64,000 nucleotides of DNA, taken from assembly GCA_964650905.1 (NCBI GenBank), contig CAZYVH010000001.1:1-64000 (forward strand), written 5' to 3'. The translations under genes were made by a program, and so were the position numbers. Position 1 is the first letter of the stretch. Every line of letters begins with the position of its first letter. The DNA is from SZUA-36 sp964650905 (GTDB lineage Bacteria > Pseudomonadota > Gammaproteobacteria > Xanthomonadales > SZUA-36). Below the pieces are notes generated by a model. That model was not told where the DNA came from and ran no database searches. It saw only the letters and a program-made list of their open reading frames with translations. Shown in pieces: positions 17,201-25,285 of the stretch.

Positions 17201-17839
17201 AACCGGGGCCTGTATCTTCGCGCCTGCCCATTCAAGACGCTTCATTTTCAACTCGGACGCGCCCAGAATGCCAGCTTCCAGCGCGGTCAGCATATGCGCG
17301 ACATCGCCAGCATTACCCACGTGGACATGCCTGGGAAGTTCAGCCGCGTGACGGTGTTCACCGGCGCGTTTGACCACATCTTCGATCATCTCGACCAGTC
17401 CCAGGTGCATACCATCATCGGGGTGGTAGATACGATTAACGCCATAGTTTTCAAGTGCTTTAATCTCGTCCAGCGTGATGGTGCCGCCACCACCACCAAA
17501 GACCTGTATATGCCCTGCCCCGCGTTCCCTTAGCTGATCGATCATGAACCGGAAATATTCGTTGTGGCCACCCTGGTAGGATGAAATCGCGATCGCGTCG
17601 GCGTCTTCGTCGATGGCAGCGCGGACGATGTCCAGCACGCTGCGGTTGTGACCCAGGTGGATGACTTCGCAACCCTGCGCCTGGATCAGCCTGCGCATAA
17701 TATTAATGGCCGCATCGTGACCGTCGAACAGCGACGCTGCGGTGATAAAACGCAGTGGTGTCCTCAGCGACGGTATTTTGCGGGTCTTGATGTTCGTGGA
17801 CGCTGTACGCATTCCGCTTATTTCGGGTTTGCTGTTCAT
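14214..17839 (-). CDS. icmF: Fused isobutyryl-CoA mutase (IcmF-type), interrupted by a scaffold gap
   Basis: A B12-dependent acyl-CoA mutase with all parts in one chain, catalysing carbon-skeleton rearrangements such as isobutyryl-CoA/butyryl-CoA. The order is a B12-binding domain (SLFDGHDAAINIMRRLI), a MeaB-like G-protein chaperone (P-loop GTGGAGKSSVTDE, DPTRRRTGGALLGDRIRM, ETAGIGQSD, NKFD), a linker, and a mutase domain (MPRDTDWGELLSFLMRENLPGAYPYTAGVFPYRR ... PTTSVSMTINGPAPMILAFFMNAA ... NPWQGSFIVDELTDLVEEAV). Fusing these domains is the IcmF hallmark. The 100-N gap (16264-16363) sits in the linker next to an in-frame 21-bp tandem repeat, so the apparent frame on the two sides differs only because the gap length is arbitrary. 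The start overlaps the upstream MerR gene by ATGA, indicating coupling. I-type versus related substrates (pivalyl-CoA, isovaleryl-CoA) cannot be told by eye. Confidence 0.9.
16193..16263. repeat. Palindromic element with 21-bp in-frame tandem repeat inside icmF
   Basis: The segment contains GATCCCGGG-TCGTGG-CCCGGGATGAC, a palindrome of the same family as the intergenic element at 33791. It continues as the 21-bp unit at 16210-16230 and 16231-16251, plus 12 bases of a third copy, before running into the N gap. Because the unit is 7 codons long it stays in frame and encodes tandem AQVSSSR heptapeptides in the IcmF linker. The true copy number is hidden by the gap. Confidence 0.8.
16264..16363. 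other. Scaffold gap (100 N) in icmF
   Basis: A fixed-length run of N. It directly abuts a tandem repeat, which probably explains why the assembly broke here. The true length and frame are unknown. Confidence 0.99.
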
Positions 17840-18249
17840 AGCTGTTTGCTGCCCTGTTTGTTGCCCTGCTTGCTACAAATTTCGGCCAGGGCGAGCTGAC
17901 ATTTCTCTTCCACACCCTGCAGGTCGTTCAGCGTGACTTCCAGGTCCCTTTGTTTGCGTTCCAGTTCAAGGCGTTTTTCACCGATACGGGTGATGAATTT
18001 CTCAAGCTGCTGGCGGTTGCCCGATTGCGAGCCATACATCCTGATGAGATCGGCAGTTTCTTCAAGGCTAAGACCCAGACGCTTGCCACGCAGGATTAAC
18101 CTTAAACGGGTCCGCTCGGCCGGGCTGTAAATACGCCGGGTGCCATTGCGCCTGGGGCTCAGATAGCCTTTTTCTTCATAAAAGCGGATGGTCCGGGTAG
18201 ATATGTCAAATTCGCCCGCCAGATCACTGATGCTGTACGTCTTTTTCAT
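17836..18249 (-). CDS. liuR: MerR-family regulator, LiuR-like
   Basis: 137 residues. The N-terminal MerR winged helix-turn-helix reads YSISDLAGEFDISTRTIRFYEEKGYL and RRIYSPAERTRLRLILRGKRLGLSLEE. A coiled coil (RIGEKRLELERKQRDLEVTLNDLQ) with a Cys near the C-terminus follows. The ISDLAxEFDIxTRTIRFYE and LILRGKRLGxSLEE sequences are those of LiuR, the repressor of branched-chain amino acid (leucine/isovalerate) degradation genes. The start ATG at 18249 is chosen because the upstream extension runs through the operator. The stop overlaps the icmF start (ATGA), so the regulator and mutase form one transcript, and a LiuR-type palindrome lies 20 bp upstream of the start, implying autoregulation. 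The symbol is inferred from similarity. Confidence 0.8.
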   Translation of the reverse strand: MKKTYSISDLAGEFDISTRTIRFYEEKGYLSPRRNGTRRIYSPAERTRLRLILRGKRLGLSLEETADLIRMYGSQSGNRQQLEKFITRIGEKRLELERKQRDLEVTLNDLQGVEEKCQLALAEICSKQGNKQGSKQL

Positions 18250-18268
18250 CCCACAAGGATACATTACG

Positions 18269-18284
18269 TTTACGTTAACGTAAA
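18269..18284. promoter_or_regulatory. Perfect 16-bp palindrome, likely LiuR operator
   Basis: TTTACGTTAACGTAAA is perfectly self-complementary, and the outer shape TTTACG..CGTAAA is that of LiuR-type MerR operators. It lies 20 bp upstream of the regulator gene start and could also influence the divergent GST gene. Confidence 0.7.
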
Positions 18285-18295
18285 GAAAAAATATT

Positions 18296-18350
18296 GGAGT
18301 CAAAGTAAAAACACCCGGCCCCATTCTATCCGCCCCTTTACTCTGACCCC
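18296..18350. repeat. Short imperfect inverted repeat of the TTTACTCTGACCCC family
   Basis: Arms GGAGTCAAAGTAAA (18296-18309) and TTTACTCTGACCCC (18337-18350) pair at 12 of 14 positions around a 27-bp centre. Related half-copies occur at 32198-32213 and 62759-62780, both between convergent features, suggesting a dispersed REP-like element. Confidence 0.55.
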
Positions 18351-18400
18351 GGTTCGGTGCTTGAATGGCGCTTTTGAACCGTCAGGAGCAGGTCAATATC

Positions 18401-18832
18401 ATGAACCAAACCGCCAACAATCCCGAAATTACCCTCTACGAGATCGACCACAGCCGGTCCGCCCGTTGCCACTGGGCATTGAAGGAACTCGGTCTAAAAT
18501 ACACTTCCATNNNNNNNNNNNNNNNNNNNNNNNNNNNNNNNNNNNNNNNNNNNNNNNNNNNNNNNNNNNNNNNNNNNNNNNNNNNNNNNNNNNNNNNNNN
18601 NNNNNNNNNNGAGATTGTCGATCAGAACAACGGCATGTTTCTAAAGGCTGCCGCCGTGCTGGAAGGCATTCTGGGCAGTGTGGATTACCTTGTCGGTGAC
18701 CGTTTCTCGATAACTGACATCATCGTTGGTTTTACCGTCAGTTGGGCCGACATGCAGCATTTGCTTGAAGAACTGCCCAATTTGCAAAGCTACCTGGCAC
18801 GCTTGAAAGAACGACCCGATTATCCCGGATAA
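18401..18832 (+). CDS. Glutathione S-transferase-like protein (interrupted by gap)
   Basis: The N-terminal thioredoxin-like half starts ITLYEIDHSRSARCHWALKELGLKY, matching the strand-helix start of GSTs with a Ser-Arg-Ser catalytic-loop position. After the gap, the C-terminal helical domain contains the capping-box sequence YLVGDRFSITDIIVGFTVSWAD. About 110 of the roughly 200-220 residues of a normal GST are visible, so the true gap is probably nearer 300 bp than 100. The start ATG at 18401 is preferred over the ATG at 18365 because it leads straight into the conserved strand. It is divergent from the LiuR-like regulator, and its role may be in detoxification or acyl-CoA-linked metabolism. 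Confidence 0.75.
   Translation: MNQTANNPEITLYEIDHSRSARCHWALKELGLKYTSXXXXXXXXXXXXXXXXXXXXXXXXXXXXXXXXXXEIVDQNNGMFLKAAAVLEGILGSVDYLVGDRFSITDIIVGFTVSWADMQHLLEELPNLQSYLARLKERPDYPG
18511..18610. other. Scaffold gap (100 N) in the GST gene
   Basis: A fixed-length run of N. From the missing part of the GST fold, about 300 bp are probably absent. Confidence 0.99.
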
Positions 18833-18920
18833 ATCATTGTCTGTAGGTCATTGGTTGGGTCATAAAAACAGCCGTTGTGTGCTACCCTGAGCGGCTGTTT
18901 CAAATAACCTGGAAATCTTT

Positions 18921-21686
18921 GTGAAAAAGCTGATTGCACTGCTTCTGCTGATCCCGCTTGCGGCCTGTCATAACGAAACCGCCGACCGGTCAACAGCAAC
19001 CCCTTCAGACACGCCGGCATTGCCCGCGGGCGTTTCACTCGTCGAGACGTTCAATGGTGATGACAGCGGTATAGCCATACCGTACAGCAAGTACCAACTG
19101 GCCAACGGTCTGGTGGTGATCCTTAACGAAGATCATTCAGACCCGTTGGTGCACGTTGATGTGACCTACCACGTCGGCTCCAGCCGCGAACAGGTCGGGC
19201 GTTCGGGTTTTGCACATTTTTTTGAACACATGATGTTCCAGGGTTCCGCGCACGTGGCTGATGAACAACATTTCAAGCTGGTTTCCAACGCGGGTGGCAC
19301 ACTCAATGGCTCCACCAATTCGGACCGTACCAATTACTATGAAACACTGCCGGTCAACCAGTTGGAAACCGCTTTGTGGCTGGAGGCCGACCGCATGGGC
19401 TTTCTGCTCGAAGCGGTCACCGGGAAAAAGTTTGAAGTACAGCGCGAAACGGTCAAAAACGAGCGTGGGCAACGGGTTGACAACCAACCCTACGGGCGTG
19501 CGTTTGAAACCCTGAGCAAGGCTTTATACCAGCAGGACCACCCCTATTTCTGGCCGGTGATCGGTTGGCTTGAAGACCTCAACCACGCCGATGTCAACGA
19601 TCTGAAACGCTTTTTCCTGCGCTGGTACGGCCCCAACAACGCGGCATTGACCATCGGTGGCGATATTGACCCGACCAAAACGCTTGCGTTGGTCAACAAG
19701 TATTTCGGGCCCATTCCACGGGGACCGGAAGTCGAAAACCTGCCCAAACAACCCGGCAATCTTGATGCCGACCGCTACGTGACGCTGGAAGACAACATCC
19801 ACCTGCCGGCGTTGGCGTTTATCATGCCAACCGTCTACCATTCTCATCCGGATGAGGCACCACTGGACGCTGCCGCCAAGATCCTCGGTCAGGGCCAGGC
19901 CTCGTTGTTATACCAGCGCCTGGTACAGACCGGCCGCGCGGTGCAGGCCAACGTCAGCCACCGTTGCCGCGAACTGGCCTGCGAGATGATGTTCATCGTC
20001 ATCCAGAACCCAGCTTCCGGCGAAACCCTCAAGGAAATGGAAGCTGCGGTGCGCGAGAGCATGGATGAATTTGCCGGACGCGAGATCAGCGCAGACGACT
20101 TGCAGAAATTCAAGGCGCAATATGAGTCCGACCGCGTGTTCGGTCTGCAAAGTGTCAGTGGCAAGGTCTCCACCCTGGCCGCGTTCCAGACCTACACCGG
20201 CAGCCCGGCGGGTATCGGTGAGGAAATTCAACGCTACCTGAATGTGTCGAGGGATGATGTCAAACGCGTGTTTGAGCAGTACATTGCAGGCAAACCGGCC
20301 GTGGTTCTCAGCATTGTTCCCAACGGTAGACTGGATCTGGCTGCCGCGCCGCAAAATTACGCCGCACCGGATCGTGACATACCCGCGAGTTTTGGTGATG
20401 AAAACGCTGCACTGCCGCTAAGACCGGTTGCTGATAATTTTGACCGCAGCCAGAAACCGGTACCGGGTGCTAACCCCATTGTTGAACTGCCCCCCATCTG
20501 GGATACNNNNNNNNNNNNNNNNNNNNNNNNNNNNNNNNNNNNNNNNNNNNNNNNNNNNNNNNNNNNNNNNNNNNNNNNNNNNNNNNNNNNNNNNNNNNNN
20601 NNNNNNGGTCAATACCAGACCACGGTGACCGTCAGCAGCCTGACCAAACACCTCGACAAGGCCATGTCGCTGCTGTTGGAACGCACCCTGAAGCCGGCCT
20701 TTACCGAGGACGACTTCAAACGCATCAAGAGCCAGACCATCGAAGCTCTGATGGCAGCCCGCAAAACACCACAGGGGCTCGCCAATCGCGCCATCCAGGC
20801 AGTTTTGTACGGACCCACACATCCGTTGTCCTACCCGTTGGACGGTATACCTTCCACGGTTGAAAATATTTCGCTACAAGATGTGAAAGCGTTCTATCAG
20901 GCGCACATCCCGGCCCATCTGAGCGGTATCCTTATCAGCGCCGGCCTGCCACAAGCCGATATTATTTCTGCTTTACAGGGCTTTGCAGGGCTAGATATTT
21001 CTGCGGCCCTGCACAGTCCGATCACTGAAATGCCCACAATCAAGGGGCGTACACTTTATCTCGTCAACAAGGATGGCGCGGCGCAATCCAGCCTGCGCAC
21101 CGCGCAACCGGCCATCAAGTACGATGCGCTGGGTGATTTTTACAAGGCCGGGTTGGCCAATTTCAACCTGGGCGGCACATTCAACAGCCGTATCAACCTG
21201 AACCTGCGTGAAGACAAGGGTTATACCTATGGCGCGCGCAGCGGTTTCAACGGTGGTCCGGAATTTGGCAGTTTTACTGTCTCGGCCGAAGTCAACAAGG
21301 ATGCCACGGCCGCTTCGGTGACCGAGGTGATCAACGAGCTGGAAAGTTACGCCACCCATGGTATGAACGAGGAGGAATACGACTACATGCGCTCAGCCAT
21401 CGGTCAGCGCGACGCCCTGCAATATGAAACGCCGGGTCGCAAGCTGAACCTGCTGGGTAATATCCTGCGTTACGACCTGCCGCTGGACTACCGGACGGGG
21501 CAAAAAAATGTTCTCAAAGAGACAGACCGTGAAACACTTAATGCACTGGTACACAAGCTGATCCGGCCTGAGGACATGGACATCGTGGTGGTCGGCGATG
21601 CAGCAGTAATACGGGGTGAACTCGAGGCCCTTGGCATGCCGGTCAGGATGCTGGATGAAGATGGCTTTGAAATCGCTGAACAGTAG
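18921..21686 (+). CDS. M16 family (pitrilysin/insulinase-type) zinc peptidase, lipoprotein
   Basis: About 920 residues including the gap. A lipoprotein signal peptide (ALLLLIPLAAC, Cys as lipidation site) precedes two M16 halves. The first half has the inverted zinc motif HFFEH (in GRSGFAHFFEHMMFQGS) and the distal Glu region (QRETVKNERGQ). The second half lacks HxxEH, as usual for the inactive half, and has LNLREDKGYTYGARSGF. Such proteins degrade peptides in the periplasm. The gap lies between the two halves, near PPIWD, so the domain junction is unresolved. It is downstream of the GST gene by 88 bp and followed by the thiolase after 235 bp. Confidence 0.88.
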   Translation: MKKLIALLLLIPLAACHNETADRSTATPSDTPALPAGVSLVETFNGDDSGIAIPYSKYQLANGLVVILNEDHSDPLVHVDVTYHVGSSREQVGRSGFAHFFEHMMFQGSAHVADEQHFKLVSNAGGTLNGSTNSDRTNYYETLPVNQLETALWLEADRMGFLLEAVTGKKFEVQRETVKNERGQRVDNQPYGRAFETLSKALYQQDHPYFWPVIGWLEDLNHADVNDLKRFFLRWYGPNNAALTIGGDIDPTKTLALVNKYFGPIPRGPEVENLPKQPGNLDADRYVTLEDNIHLPALAFIMPTVYHSHPDEAPLDAAAKILGQGQASLLYQRLVQTGRAVQANVSHRCRELACEMMFIVIQNPASGETLKEMEAAVRESMDEFAGREISADDLQKFKAQYESDRVFGLQSVSGKVSTLAAFQTYTGSPAGIGEEIQRYLNVSRDDVKRVFEQYIAGKPAVVLSIVPNGRLDLAAAPQNYAAPDRDIPASFGDENAALPLRPVADNFDRSQKPVPGANPIVELPPIWDXXXXXXXXXXXXXXXXXXXXXXXXXXXXXXXXXXGQYQTTVTVSSLTKHLDKAMSLLLERTLKPAFTEDDFKRIKSQTIEALMAARKTPQGLANRAIQAVLYGPTHPLSYPLDGIPSTVENISLQDVKAFYQAHIPAHLSGILISAGLPQADIISALQGFAGLDISAALHSPITEMPTIKGRTLYLVNKDGAAQSSLRTAQPAIKYDALGDFYKAGLANFNLGGTFNSRINLNLREDKGYTYGARSGFNGGPEFGSFTVSAEVNKDATAASVTEVINELESYATHGMNEEEYDYMRSAIGQRDALQYETPGRKLNLLGNILRYDLPLDYRTGQKNVLKETDRETLNALVHKLIRPEDMDIVVVGDAAVIRGELEALGMPVRMLDEDGFEIAEQ
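20507..20606. other. Scaffold gap (100 N) in the M16 peptidase gene
   Basis: A fixed-length run of N between the two halves of the peptidase. The true size is unknown. Confidence 0.99.
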
Positions 21687-21921
21687 AAGACAAACAAATT
21701 CCAGCAGGTGGAGTTTGTTATAATGAATGGTTGAATCCATCGATTCTTCCAGGACACTTTTTCATGCGGACACGAGTGTACAAATGCCATGGGGTGAAGA
21801 CCAGGCGTCTACCCGATGCCAAATATGACGAGATCGGTGCAACCACGAGTGAAATATGCAGAGTACTGGTCAGCCGGGAACCGGTTTCCGGCGATTTTAA
21901 TCAAAAAAACGGAGTAATTAC

Positions 21922-23100
21922 ATGAATAACAAAGTTGTCATTGTCGGTGCCAAACGCACACCCATTGGTTCATTCCAGGGTCAGTTTGCCACGACATCTG
22001 CCGATGAACTCGGTGCCGCTGCGATCCGCGGAGTGATTGAGCAAGCGGGTATCGACCCTGCGCTGGTGGACGATGTCCTGATGGGTTGCGTACTACCGGC
22101 CGGTGTCGGCCAGGCGCCGGCCCGCATGGCCTCGCGCAAGGCCGGTATCCCAACCTCGGCTGGCGCGGTGACCATCAACAAGGCCTGTGGTTCAGCCATG
22201 AAAACCATGCAGATCGGCCATGACCAGATCATCGCAGGCTCGTCTGAGATCGTCGTGGCCGGCGGTATGGAAAACATGACGCTTTCACCTTACCTGTTAC
22301 CCAAGGCCCGCAGCGGCTACCGTATGGGCCACGGCCAGGTCCTGGACCACATGTTTAGCGACGGCCTGGAAAACCCGGACGACGGCAAGGCCATGGGGCT
22401 TTTTGGTGAACGCTGCGCGGCTAAGTACAATTTTACACGCGCCGACCAGGACGCCTTTGCCCGCGCTTCTATAGAACGCGCCATGAGCGCCATGGCGGGC
22501 GAGTTCAAAGATGAAATCACACCGGTGACGGTAACATCCCGGCGTGGCGACATCGTGATCAGCGAGGACGAGGAACCACCCCGCTGCAACCTGGAAAAAA
22601 TCCCGTCCCTGCGACCGGCCTTTAAAAAGGACGGCAGCGTAACTGCGGCGTCCTCCTCCAAGATTTCTGATGGCGCGGCTGCGACCTTACTGATGTCCGC
22701 ACAAAAAGCCGCCGAACTGGGTCTCAAACCACTGGCGACCATCGTTGCCCATGCGACCTTCTCGCAGGACCCTGAATGGTTCACCACCGCCCCGGTGGGC
22801 GCCATTGCAACCGTGCTTGAAAAAGCCGGCTGGACGGTTGCTGACGTCGACCTGTTCGAGGTCAACGAAGCCTTTGCCACCGTCACCATGGCCGCCATGC
22901 ACGATCACAACATCGGGCACGCAAAGATGAACGTCAATGGCGGCGCCTGTGCGCTGGGCCATCCCCTGGGCGCCTCCGGAGCCCGTATTGTGGTCACACT
23001 GCTCAACGCACTGGCGCAACGTGGTCTTAAAAAAGGTGTGGCTGCGCTGTGTATCGGTGGCGGTGAAGCGACTGCCCTGGCCATAGAACTGCCGGAGTAA
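21922..23100 (+). CDS. Acetyl-CoA C-acyltransferase (thiolase)
   Basis: 392 residues, the normal thiolase length. It condenses or cleaves (aceto)acyl-CoA. The nucleophilic Cys lies in TINKACGSAMK, and the other catalytic elements are VNEAFA, NVNGGACALGHPLGASGAR and CIGGGEATA. N-terminal VIVGAKRTPIGSFQG is typical of biosynthetic/degradative acetyl-CoA acetyltransferases (AtoB/PhaA-like). The gene is followed after 35 bp by a short-chain dehydrogenase resembling 3-hydroxyacyl-CoA dehydrogenase type 2, which suggests that the two perform the last steps of isoleucine or short-chain acyl-CoA degradation. A GGAGTAATT ribosome site precedes ATG 21922. Confidence 0.92.
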   Translation: MNNKVVIVGAKRTPIGSFQGQFATTSADELGAAAIRGVIEQAGIDPALVDDVLMGCVLPAGVGQAPARMASRKAGIPTSAGAVTINKACGSAMKTMQIGHDQIIAGSSEIVVAGGMENMTLSPYLLPKARSGYRMGHGQVLDHMFSDGLENPDDGKAMGLFGERCAAKYNFTRADQDAFARASIERAMSAMAGEFKDEITPVTVTSRRGDIVISEDEEPPRCNLEKIPSLRPAFKKDGSVTAASSSKISDGAAATLLMSAQKAAELGLKPLATIVAHATFSQDPEWFTTAPVGAIATVLEKAGWTVADVDLFEVNEAFATVTMAAMHDHNIGHAKMNVNGGACALGHPLGASGARIVVTLLNALAQRGLKKGVAALCIGGGEATALAIELPE

Positions 23101-23135
23101 GACCATGGTTCACAGTTTATCAAGGAGTTCTCAAA

Positions 23136-23903
23136 ATGAAATTAAATGATGTCAAAGCGCTGGTCACAGGCGGTGTTTCGGGTCTCGGCCTTGCCGTGGC
23201 CCGTAAAGTGGTGGCGGCGGGTGGCCGGGCCGCGCTGCTGGACATCAATACCGAAGCAGGTGCTGCCGCAGAAGCGGAACTGGGTGATGCGGTGTGTTAT
23301 ATCCACACCGATGTGTGCAGTGAACAGGCGGTCGAAGCCGCTGTTGAACGGGCGCTCGGTCACATGGGGATGATCAACGTGGCGATGAATTGCGCCGGTG
23401 TTGTCGGCGCTGGCCGGGTTCTGGGCCGGGACGCGCCGATGGCACTGGATTATTTTACCAACGTTATCCAGATCAACCTGATCGGGTGTTTCAATGTCAG
23501 CAAATCAGCGGGTGCCGCCATGGCAAGCAATCCGATGGGCGCCGATGGCGAACGGGGTGTGATCATCAGCACGGCCTCGGTTGCGGCCTGGGAGGGTCAA
23601 ATCGGCCAGGCGGCCTATTCCGCCTCCAAGGCCGGCATCGTCGGTATGACACTACCGATCGCACGTGAATTTGCACGTATCGGTGTGCGTGTTAACGCCA
23701 TTGCACCGGGTATTTTTCAGACACCGATGGTGGATGGCATGCCAGAACATGTACAGGAATCACTAAGCGCATCCATCCCATTTCCCCACCGATTGGGAAA
23801 AGCGGAAGAATTTGCTGAATTAGCTGCGCATATCATGGAGAATAGCTACATCAACGGTGAAACCATCCGTCTCGATGGTGCCGTCAGGCTGACGCCAAAG
23901 TAA
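23136..23903 (+). CDS. Short-chain dehydrogenase, 3-hydroxyacyl-CoA dehydrogenase type 2-like
   Basis: 255 residues with the SDR nucleotide-binding motif TGGVSGLG, NCAG (MNCAGVVG), the active-site Ser in ISTASVAAWEGQ and YSASK (AAYSASKAGIVGMTLPIARE). The sequence AGVVGAGRVLG and the C-terminal FPHRLGKAEEFAELAAHIMEN...GETIRLDGAVRL are those of the HSD17B10/type II hydroxyacyl-CoA dehydrogenase group, which oxidises short-chain 3-hydroxyacyl-CoA with NAD, for example 2-methyl-3-hydroxybutyryl-CoA. Its position directly after the thiolase supports this. An AAGGAGTT ribosome site precedes the start. Confidence 0.88.
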   Translation: MKLNDVKALVTGGVSGLGLAVARKVVAAGGRAALLDINTEAGAAAEAELGDAVCYIHTDVCSEQAVEAAVERALGHMGMINVAMNCAGVVGAGRVLGRDAPMALDYFTNVIQINLIGCFNVSKSAGAAMASNPMGADGERGVIISTASVAAWEGQIGQAAYSASKAGIVGMTLPIAREFARIGVRVNAIAPGIFQTPMVDGMPEHVQESLSASIPFPHRLGKAEEFAELAAHIMENSYINGETIRLDGAVRLTPK

Positions 23904-23913
23904 GGAGAGGCCA

Positions 23914-24321
23914 ATGGAGACCTTTGCAGAGGTAAGGCAACACATTCTGGATAACCATACCTTATTTATCGACGAGCCATTTCAACTGGCGTTTGAATAT
24001 TCGATGCAGGGTAGCGAACGCAAACAGGGAATTTTCCTGGCGGAAATCAAGGCCTCTGACAACCGCCGCTACCTGCGGGTTGAAACACTGATCTGTCCAC
24101 TGGAAAACTTTGACGCCGAGAAATGTCTGCGTATCAACCTGATATTGCGGGTCGGTTACCTGGCGGTGGGTGATCTTGAGGGTACCGCCTATATCAAGAT
24201 GTGTGAAAACCTGCCCTACAGTTCCCTCAACGGTGAGGAACTGGAATACGTTATCACCCACCTGGCCCCGATGGCCGACCGCATGGAACAGTCGCTCGAA
24301 AATGATGGCGATTTTACTTGA
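23914..24321 (+). CDS. Small protein, CesT/YbjN-like fold suspected
   Basis: 135 residues, acidic. The alternation of one helix, several beta strands (QGIFLAEIKA, RYLRVETLICPL, CLRINLILRVGYLAVGDLEGTAYIKMCENLPY) and a C-terminal helix (EELEYVITHLAPMADRMEQSLE) resembles the YbjN/type III chaperone-like fold. The hydrophobic strand followed by CENLPYSSLNGEELEYVI is typical of such proteins. No catalytic residues are apparent. It starts 10 bp after the dehydrogenase gene with an AGGAGAGG ribosome site, so it is probably cotranscribed with it. The function is unknown. Confidence 0.6.
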   Translation: METFAEVRQHILDNHTLFIDEPFQLAFEYSMQGSERKQGIFLAEIKASDNRRYLRVETLICPLENFDAEKCLRINLILRVGYLAVGDLEGTAYIKMCENLPYSSLNGEELEYVITHLAPMADRMEQSLENDGDFT

Positions 24322-24346
24322 TAATTGTGCACACGGGGATACTTAA

Positions 24347-25180
24347 ATGGACAGCATCAGAGAATTCATAGCCGACGCCAATCTCATTCAGTTACTGACG
24401 AGGGGCGTGACCAACCTGGTCATCGCAGTACTTATTTTCCTGGTCGGCAAGTGGATCGCCGGCATGGCACAGAAAACCTTTGAGGCATTGCTCAGGAGGC
24501 GAGCGATTGACGATGTGCTGGTGGATTTCCTCGGCAACATTGTTTATGCCCTCATCATCATCGCAGCGGTGGTTGCGGCCATCGATACGCTGGGTATACC
24601 GGCCACCTCTTTCATGGCCATCATCGGTGCGGCAGGCCTGGCTATCGGTCTGGCTCTGAAAGATTCCCTCTCTAACTTTGCCTCCGGCGTCATGCTGGTG
24701 CTATTCAGGCCTTTCACCAAAGGTGACTTCATTGACACAGGTGGCGTCCAGGGCACCGTTGAAGAGGTCCGTCTGGTCGCCACCACCCTGACCACCGGGG
24801 ACAACAAACTGATCACCATTCCCAATGCCCTGATGTATACCGGCACCATCACCAATTACTCTGCCAGGGAAACGCGGCGGATAGACCTGGTGTTTGGTGT
24901 CAGTTACGATGACGACCTGAAGGTGGCCGCCGGAACACTGGAAAGGATTTGCCGGGAGCACCCGCAGGTCCTGAGCGAGCCGGCATGCAAGGTCTTTGTC
25001 ACCAACCTCGGTGACAGCAGTGTTGATTTTGCCGTCAGGCCATGGGTCAAGAGCGCGGACTACTGGACCGTGCACGCCGAAATCCTGGCAACCGGCAAAG
25101 TCGAACTGGAGGCCGCAGGCTGCAACCTCCCTTATCCACAATCCGATGTGCATCTCTACCAGGATTCAACTGACGAATAG
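24347..25180 (+). CDS. mscS: Small-conductance mechanosensitive channel (MscS family)
   Basis: 277 residues. Three N-terminal membrane helices are seen (LVIAVLIFLVGKWIAGM; VYALIIIAAVVAAIDTLGI; TM3 FMAIIGAAGLAIGLALKDSLSNFASGVMLVLFRPF). The Gly/Ala-packed pore helix GAAGLAIGLALKDSLSN is the MscS signature. A beta domain (KGDFIDTGGVQGTVEEVRLVATTLTTGDNKLITIPNA) and an alpha/beta C-terminal domain complete the fold. The length matches E. coli MscS (286). It would release solutes on hypoosmotic shock. Confidence 0.92.
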   Translation: MDSIREFIADANLIQLLTRGVTNLVIAVLIFLVGKWIAGMAQKTFEALLRRRAIDDVLVDFLGNIVYALIIIAAVVAAIDTLGIPATSFMAIIGAAGLAIGLALKDSLSNFASGVMLVLFRPFTKGDFIDTGGVQGTVEEVRLVATTLTTGDNKLITIPNALMYTGTITNYSARETRRIDLVFGVSYDDDLKVAAGTLERICREHPQVLSEPACKVFVTNLGDSSVDFAVRPWVKSADYWTVHAEILATGKVELEAAGCNLPYPQSDVHLYQDSTDE

Positions 25181-25285
25181 ACTGTTACTGCACAATTGTT
25201 TTTTCATGCACCCGTCAGAGGCTAAGAAATTACAGGGTTTATAATAACAGGCAGGCAAGAAGGGAAAATAAGAAGGAGTCAATTA

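Noticed and set aside
21711..21730. TATAAT sequence upstream of the thiolase gene
   Set aside because: A good -10 hexamer at 21719-21724, but no acceptable -35 at 16-18 bp, and about 200 bp from the gene. Not reported as a promoter.
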